NCBI RefSeq assembly: GCF_030867145.1 | Contig: NC_134419.1 | Span: forward strand, 71,419,403 to 71,483,402 | Direction of reading: 5' to 3' | Source: Opisthocomus hoazin | Taxonomy: Eukaryota > Chordata > Aves > Opisthocomiformes > Opisthocomidae | Length of the DNA: 64,000 nt | Shown here: positions 58,721 to 64,000 of the stretch, in pieces | Position numbering within the stretch: the first letter of the stretch is position 1 | Layout of the letters: every line of letters begins with the position of its first letter | Notes under the pieces: generated by a model | Told to the model about the DNA's origin: nothing | The model's input: the letters and a program-made list of their open reading frames with translations, nothing else | Databases searched by the model: none | Program-made: the position numbers and the translations under genes

Positions 58721-61700
58721 GCTTCGCGGAGGCAGGGTTGGTCCAGCATGTCAGCCACTCGTGCATCCATGGTCTTATCCACAGGCGAAGACCTTCCCTT
58801 GCCTCCTGGGCATGGCCTTGCCCTTGACAGTGGGAAACCCCTTTGCTGCGGGGACCAGCACCCAGGAGATGCAGGTGAGCTGTTGCAATGGAGCATTGCA
58901 GTCGCCAAGGGGAAGCCAGCAGAGCTCCTATGAGTTTAGAAGATCACCCCATTGTCCTGTCAGGCAGGAACGGCTAAAAGTCGTCAAGGAAATGACTGCA
59001 CACGATAGAGAAGAAAGAGCTGATTCTAGGCAGTCAGTTTAACATTCGGGAGAAGGTTTCTGAAAAAAAAAATAATTATCACCAAATAACTGTGTATAAA
59101 AAAAAAAAGGTAGCGTAATTGCACTCCCAGGTATCCACTTCCAGGAGACGGATGTGCTTGAAAGAAAGAATATTTTATGGAGCTCTTCATCTAACTTGCT
59201 ACATGGCAAGATAACATCCTTCAGTCTGTCAATTTTTTGCCATCAAAAGGCTATGAAATTCAAAGAAATGTGTTCTTTATACATTATTCAATGTAGCTTT
59301 CCAGTTGCATACTTTGTAAATGAATTTTTAGGGGTTTTGAAATGATGAGAAGACAGGGGCTGGCCAATTTTCATTAGACTACCTTACAATTTTCAGCAGA
59401 ACACAAAATAATTCTCCAGTGCTATGTGCTATAGAAAAAGGAATAGTGGATGAGGAACACAATCACCCAATTTTTCTAAGCGTGTGGCTACAGAAAAAAG
59501 ATCCTTCTGTCAGTGAAATGCAGTTTGAGTGAAAAATCAGAGTACATTAGCTATGTGGCTCCAATTTTGTATGTAAATCGCCTTCCCACACCCTCTCGGT
59601 ATTAGTGCTTTGGTGACAAGCACGGAATGTAATTCTGTTTTGAGCTTTTTATCGGATGATAAGTCTCCATGCTCACTGCTCCCTAACTTGTCACCACTGC
59701 GGTGAGATCGATTGCATCTTAAGTGCTCCAAGTCGTAAGATATTTAGCATGTGTTCATTAAAATTCCTTATTTTCCTCCATTAATATTTTTAAAGGAACT
59801 CCCTAAGGTTTTGGGTTCCCCCTGGGTTTAAAGCTAATATTCAAGCACTTGTTTCAATACATTGTTAGAAATATTTGCCTAATATTAATTTTTTTGTGAG
59901 GAAAGAGGGGAAGATTATTGCATTTCTTCAATTCTGTTGGTCTTGGGTGCCGCCAGGAGACATCCAGATAGTGTTACACTTCAGCAAATTGGTCTGGAAG
60001 ATTTCAGGTTGAAAAGCTGGAATTGATTCCACCTCAAAAATTCATGGCATAGATATCTGTCTTTGGCTCATAAAATCTGGACCCAGAAAATAAAACCCTG
60101 AGAGCTAGGATCGTCCATCTTAGTGAAGTCAAGTCAGAGAAATATTAATATTGATAGCCACGAAGAAATTGTGCGGGAGAGGAGTAAACACCAGCGAATG
60201 ACAGAAAGTATTTGAGGTAGAACAGATTGTAACACTGCCTCGAGAGCAGGTAAATAGCCACTTGCCCCAAGTACCTTTAGGTAGGAAATTAGACATTTTT
60301 TAATGATTGAAAGACTTTGGCTTTGCAAATGGTTTTATAATGGCAGTAGCAAGAGCAAACTACCCAACAGATGTTAGAATGGCTAACGATGAATTTACAG
60401 TGGGAATGTTACGGTGATTCTCTCGCAGTCGCAGGCGGCTTAGGCTCAGAGCCCCCAAAGCCCCTGTTCAGTTCCAGGCTTCCAGAGGCTTTTTCAGCCT
60501 TTGGATCTCCTGCAAATGTCAAAAACAAAGCTATGTGCTGGAGAAGGCAGGTCCTGAATTTCAGTGATCCGATATTTACACAGTTCAGATTCTGTCACAA
60601 ACTGTCTGCCGCCTTACAGAATAAAGTGGGAAAGGAGGAAAAGAAGACTTCTTTTTTTCAGCAGTGCCAACTCGAGAAGTTAAAATGATGCTAAAATCAT
60701 TTAGAGCTTTCTGCCTTGTGTCTTCATTTTCTCAGCTGCCATTTCCCTCCAATACAAATAAGCTATCCCCAGTAACCCTGCTGGCAACCAGCACGACATT
60801 CACACGGGATGAATATAAATTGAAGTCTAAGAAGAGAGACACCCAAATGGTACACGTTCAGGTGCAAGTTCAGTGTTTCTTTCAATGGTGCTCAAGAGTT
60901 TTTGAAGGATGAAGCTGGGCTGAAGGGGTGGCTCGGCAATAGCATCTTTGGCTGCTGTATAAAAAGTAAGATTTTATTGCGTTTAGAAAGAAACACAAGA
61001 CTCTTTTGGATGGGGTGTGGAATTAGCTTTCCCCCTTTTTCCCCCAAATATTGTCATGTCACGAGGCACAATGAAGTTTGTGAATATGAACAAGTACATC
61101 ACCGAACTGAAAACCAGTGCATAGTCCAAAGAGGCAGCTAGAACAATGCAGGATTTTATTGCTCAGGGTCAGTCCTAAGATGTATGAACGTAAGCAGGGG
61201 CTACTTTGTCACTGTGCTACTCTGTCACTATTATATTCTATAATAAGAATGAATAAAGAATTTCTGGGAATGGGTCTGCCAAAGAGTCTTCTGTAAGGAT
61301 CAGAAAACAGCATCCTATCCCAGCAGGTACACCTTCAGAAAGTGCACATCAGGACTTTAAACACTAGTGTTATCTTCTGTACTAACCTGTCCCACTGCAG
61401 TGTTGAAAGGAATACAAGTTCTCTGTAGTTCTAACACTTACATACCACAAAAATGCCTGATAATAAGTGAGCAGAGAAACCATGCAGTGGAACTATGCCT
61501 GGCAGGGACTGTAGATGATGCTAATAATGTGTATTAAGTTGTGCTCTCATCCCTGTCCTCTTTTTATTTTGATCGTTACAAACAAATTCCTATCATTTCA
61601 TTGTGTCTTTTAGTGAATGTCTTTTTAAACTGGTCCCATATACTCTTGATTCTCTCTGATGTATTAAGATGTCTTGACATACTGTTGTATTATAATTTTG

Positions 61701-61783
61701 AGATGCTGGAGGTATAAAAAAGGAATTCCTCTTTAAAAGATGAGATTTTCTAGGTTTTTAGGTTTGTGGGTTGTGGGGGTTTT

Positions 61784-61808
61784 TGTTTGTTTGTTTGTTT
61801 GTTTTTTT
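61784..61808. repeat. (GTTT)n simple repeat
   Basis: A run of about five GTTT units ending in a T-run, read directly. Confidence 0.85.
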
Positions 61809-63257
61809 ACTTTTTTAGTTCCTTGTGGTGCTGGGGATGAGAGCAGGCAGATGCCAAGCAATAGGTGCTACAGGACATATCTCTCAATTTGTGTTTTATC
61901 TTACATATCCAAGTGATATCAAACGGAGGTCTGGGCCCTCCAGATCCTTAGCATTTCCCAGGATGAGCAGTGTCCAAGCTACGCACTGGATTTCAGACCA
62001 GGCTGAGGTTGCTGCAACAACTCAGGAAGAAATGCATTTGCTAAAACCTGCTGCAATGCATCATGCAAAGACAGCCCAGAATTAGACAGATCTGAAGAAC
62101 TTAGGCCTGTAAACCTGCAGGAGGCCGCTTAGGATAACAAGTAAATCCAGATTTAAATATTTAAACTTTTAAGTATCTGAACACTAACGCGTAAATTTGA
62201 AGCCCTGGAAATCTGCTTGTCAGCCTGTGTGTAAGGTCAGGTAACGTAGTTACACCACAGCGTTTCCTTTGCACTTCCAGTGCGGTATTTTACTTCTGTC
62301 AAAATCAGTTGCTGAGGTGTTTTAATGTGTGTGTTTGTCTCAGTTACTGGTGCAAAGTCATACCAAAGAGGTGTCCTTGCTAGAAAGGCAGTCTCTAAGA
62401 AAAGCAAGTGAACTCTTAGTTTCTGCATATTTAAGAAATAGTGAAAAAAGAAAAGTCTGTAGGATTTATTAAAAGATATGGTTTTAACTGTGAAATAGCA
62501 GGAATAGGTCAAGCTTGCCTACTTAGGAAATGCTGAGAGCATAACTGTAGAAGTATTGCCATAGATGTGGCTTTTGTTTCATATATAGACAGCTGTCTTT
62601 GGAGGCAGCTAGCTATGAAAGAGCGTTTCACTGGAACCATGACGTTTGGATGAGTTGTATTTTCTTGTGTCCTTTCTTCCATGCTATGGACTTAAGTTAA
62701 AAGGAGCTGATCTGGTTTGGCGAAGAGCAGAAGAGTGGTCAAAAATATAATTCCACTCCAGAAATGCACACTGCCCTTCAGCTTGGCTGTTTGGCCTCAG
62801 ATTCTCACATTTCTTAGTGTGTGAGTAAACTACTATTTATTGGTGTTGGGTTTTTTTGTTTTTTTTTTAAATAATGGGCTTAATGCTATTGTAAGGCTTA
62901 AAGGAGAGAGAATTTGTCACCTTGTAGTGCAGTCACATAAATGCAAGGACTGGAAAAGCCTGTTCCCCTCTGATCTAATAAAAATGGTGCTTTATCTGGA
63001 AGAAGGTGTAAGATTAATTCCTATTTATCTACACCCCTGCTGAGATTAAAATTAACCTAAAGAGGTGCTTAATGGCACCTACTAAGCCATCATATTAATT
63101 AAACAGCTTTATAACATTTACTTTCTGGGAAAGCACCTTTTCTTTGTCTGCCATGCACCCTTGCGACACTGTAGAAATGCTGTATGCGAATAACTCTCCT
63201 GTCAGTAGTGACTTTCATCATTTTTTTGGGAAACAGCTCCCACACTGTTCCTGGCAC

Positions 63258-63276
63258 TATATATATATATATATAT
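63258..63276. repeat. (TA)n simple repeat
   Basis: About nine TA units, read directly. Possibly length-polymorphic. Confidence 0.85.
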
Positions 63277-64000
63277 CTTTTCATGAAAGTGGTGCTGGCA
63301 AAACATCTCCTGCTGTCACAGATATTGACAGCTGAGGCAGCCTGGAAATGCCAGTTAATTTGGCCATTACAAATTTTAGACTAAATTTGGTCGCCTTTTT
63401 AGGGGAGTTGCAGGGATAAAGTAAAAGAATAGAAAAGGCTGAACAATGTAGGAAATGTTAAAGGGTCTACTTAGAGTAATTCAAGCAAGGAAAAAACCCT
63501 AAATAAATAGAGTGATAAAATCTGCTGAAGATGATTGGTGACAATGAATACTAATTCTTTGCTTGTCTTTGGTTTCCTTCACTATGACATTGTCTGAAGA
63601 TTTCACAGATGCCAAGGAGTGCAGCCTTTCTGGAGCCTGTGGGGCAGGAAGTGGTGTTCTGCTGGAGCACCAGAGGAGCAGAGCATAATAACCAGGTCTC
63701 CTGCTTCATAGTCCCGTATTTACATTAACACTCTTCTTCCTGTGCGTCTTAGTGGAATTGGTGCTGCTCTAAATGCATGAGAAAAATGAGATTTGTGACA
63801 GGAAGGTAAAGCTCAGCGGAGGATTATACTAACACAGATGGGCTGGAGAAGAATCTGCACAGGTACAGGAACATTTTCAGGGGTCTGGTGCTCCATTTTT
63901 AAAGCCATTTATTTTAAATGGAACTGACAAACCTGGCTGTGTAAAGGTTTCCATTTACTTTCTTTCTCTTTATATATACATTTGAAAATTGCTGGTTTTC

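Larger units (their letters stand above)
58721..64000. other. Intergenic DNA at the window end, no gene seen
   Basis: AT-rich DNA with simple repeats (GTTT)n at about 61784 and (TA)n at 63258-63276. No exon of a known neighbouring gene such as ATRNL1 was recognised, and no transposon copy could be named. Confidence 0.5.

Noticed and set aside
58339-58908. 189-codon minus-strand frame
   Set aside because: It is the CR1 3' fragment read in a shadow frame plus flanking sequence, not a gene.
34046-64000. Search for ATRNL1 or other neighbouring-gene exons
   Set aside because: No translated segment resembles attractin-family domains (CUB, kelch, EGF, PSI). The gene is expected further downstream.
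1-64000. CRISPR arrays, operons, tRNA and rRNA genes
   Set aside because: No regularly spaced direct repeats, no tRNA box A/B pair with cloverleaf, no rRNA-like sequence. This is vertebrate nuclear DNA.

Overview
The window is nuclear DNA from a bird. It holds a multi-exon vertebrate gene with GT-AG introns, CR1 LINE copies ending in the avian ATTCTRTG-type 3' repeat, and an LTR of the type left by avian endogenous retroviruses. No species call is made.

Layout. Positions 1-2330 are intergenic and carry a minus-strand solo LTR (about 1552-2085) and a short CR1 3' tail. A CpG island (about 2335-3340) contains the promoter and exon 1 of TRUB1. The island holds an 85-bp-period duplication with two ZNF143-like motifs, and a 50-bp-period duplication that copies the start-codon region itself. 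TRUB1 occupies 2707-34045 on the plus strand in eight coding exons, predicted at 286 aa. All seven introns are GT-AG and the reading frame is intact. A poly(A) signal lies at 34354. Intron 3 is about 16 kb. It contains a perfect 54-bp palindrome, an antisense CR1 3' fragment and a 2.6-kb sense CR1 with decayed endonuclease and reverse-transcriptase domains.

Downstream of TRUB1 (34.4-64 kb) no gene could be recognised. In mammals the next gene on this side is ATRNL1, at a large distance, and none of its exons is seen here. The tract has two minus-strand stretches with coding character but no assignable family (34747-35409 and 36227-36611), two CR1 fragments, and three small CpG-dense patches (about 42.3, 48.9 and 51.9 kb). 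The remainder is mostly AT-rich, transposon-poor DNA.

Functionally this is one housekeeping gene, an RNA pseudouridine synthase, with its promoter and surrounding non-coding DNA. No new multi-gene system was found. The points most worth checking are the duplicated start region of TRUB1, the perfect palindrome in intron 3, and the unassigned minus-strand coding-like sequence just 3' of TRUB1.
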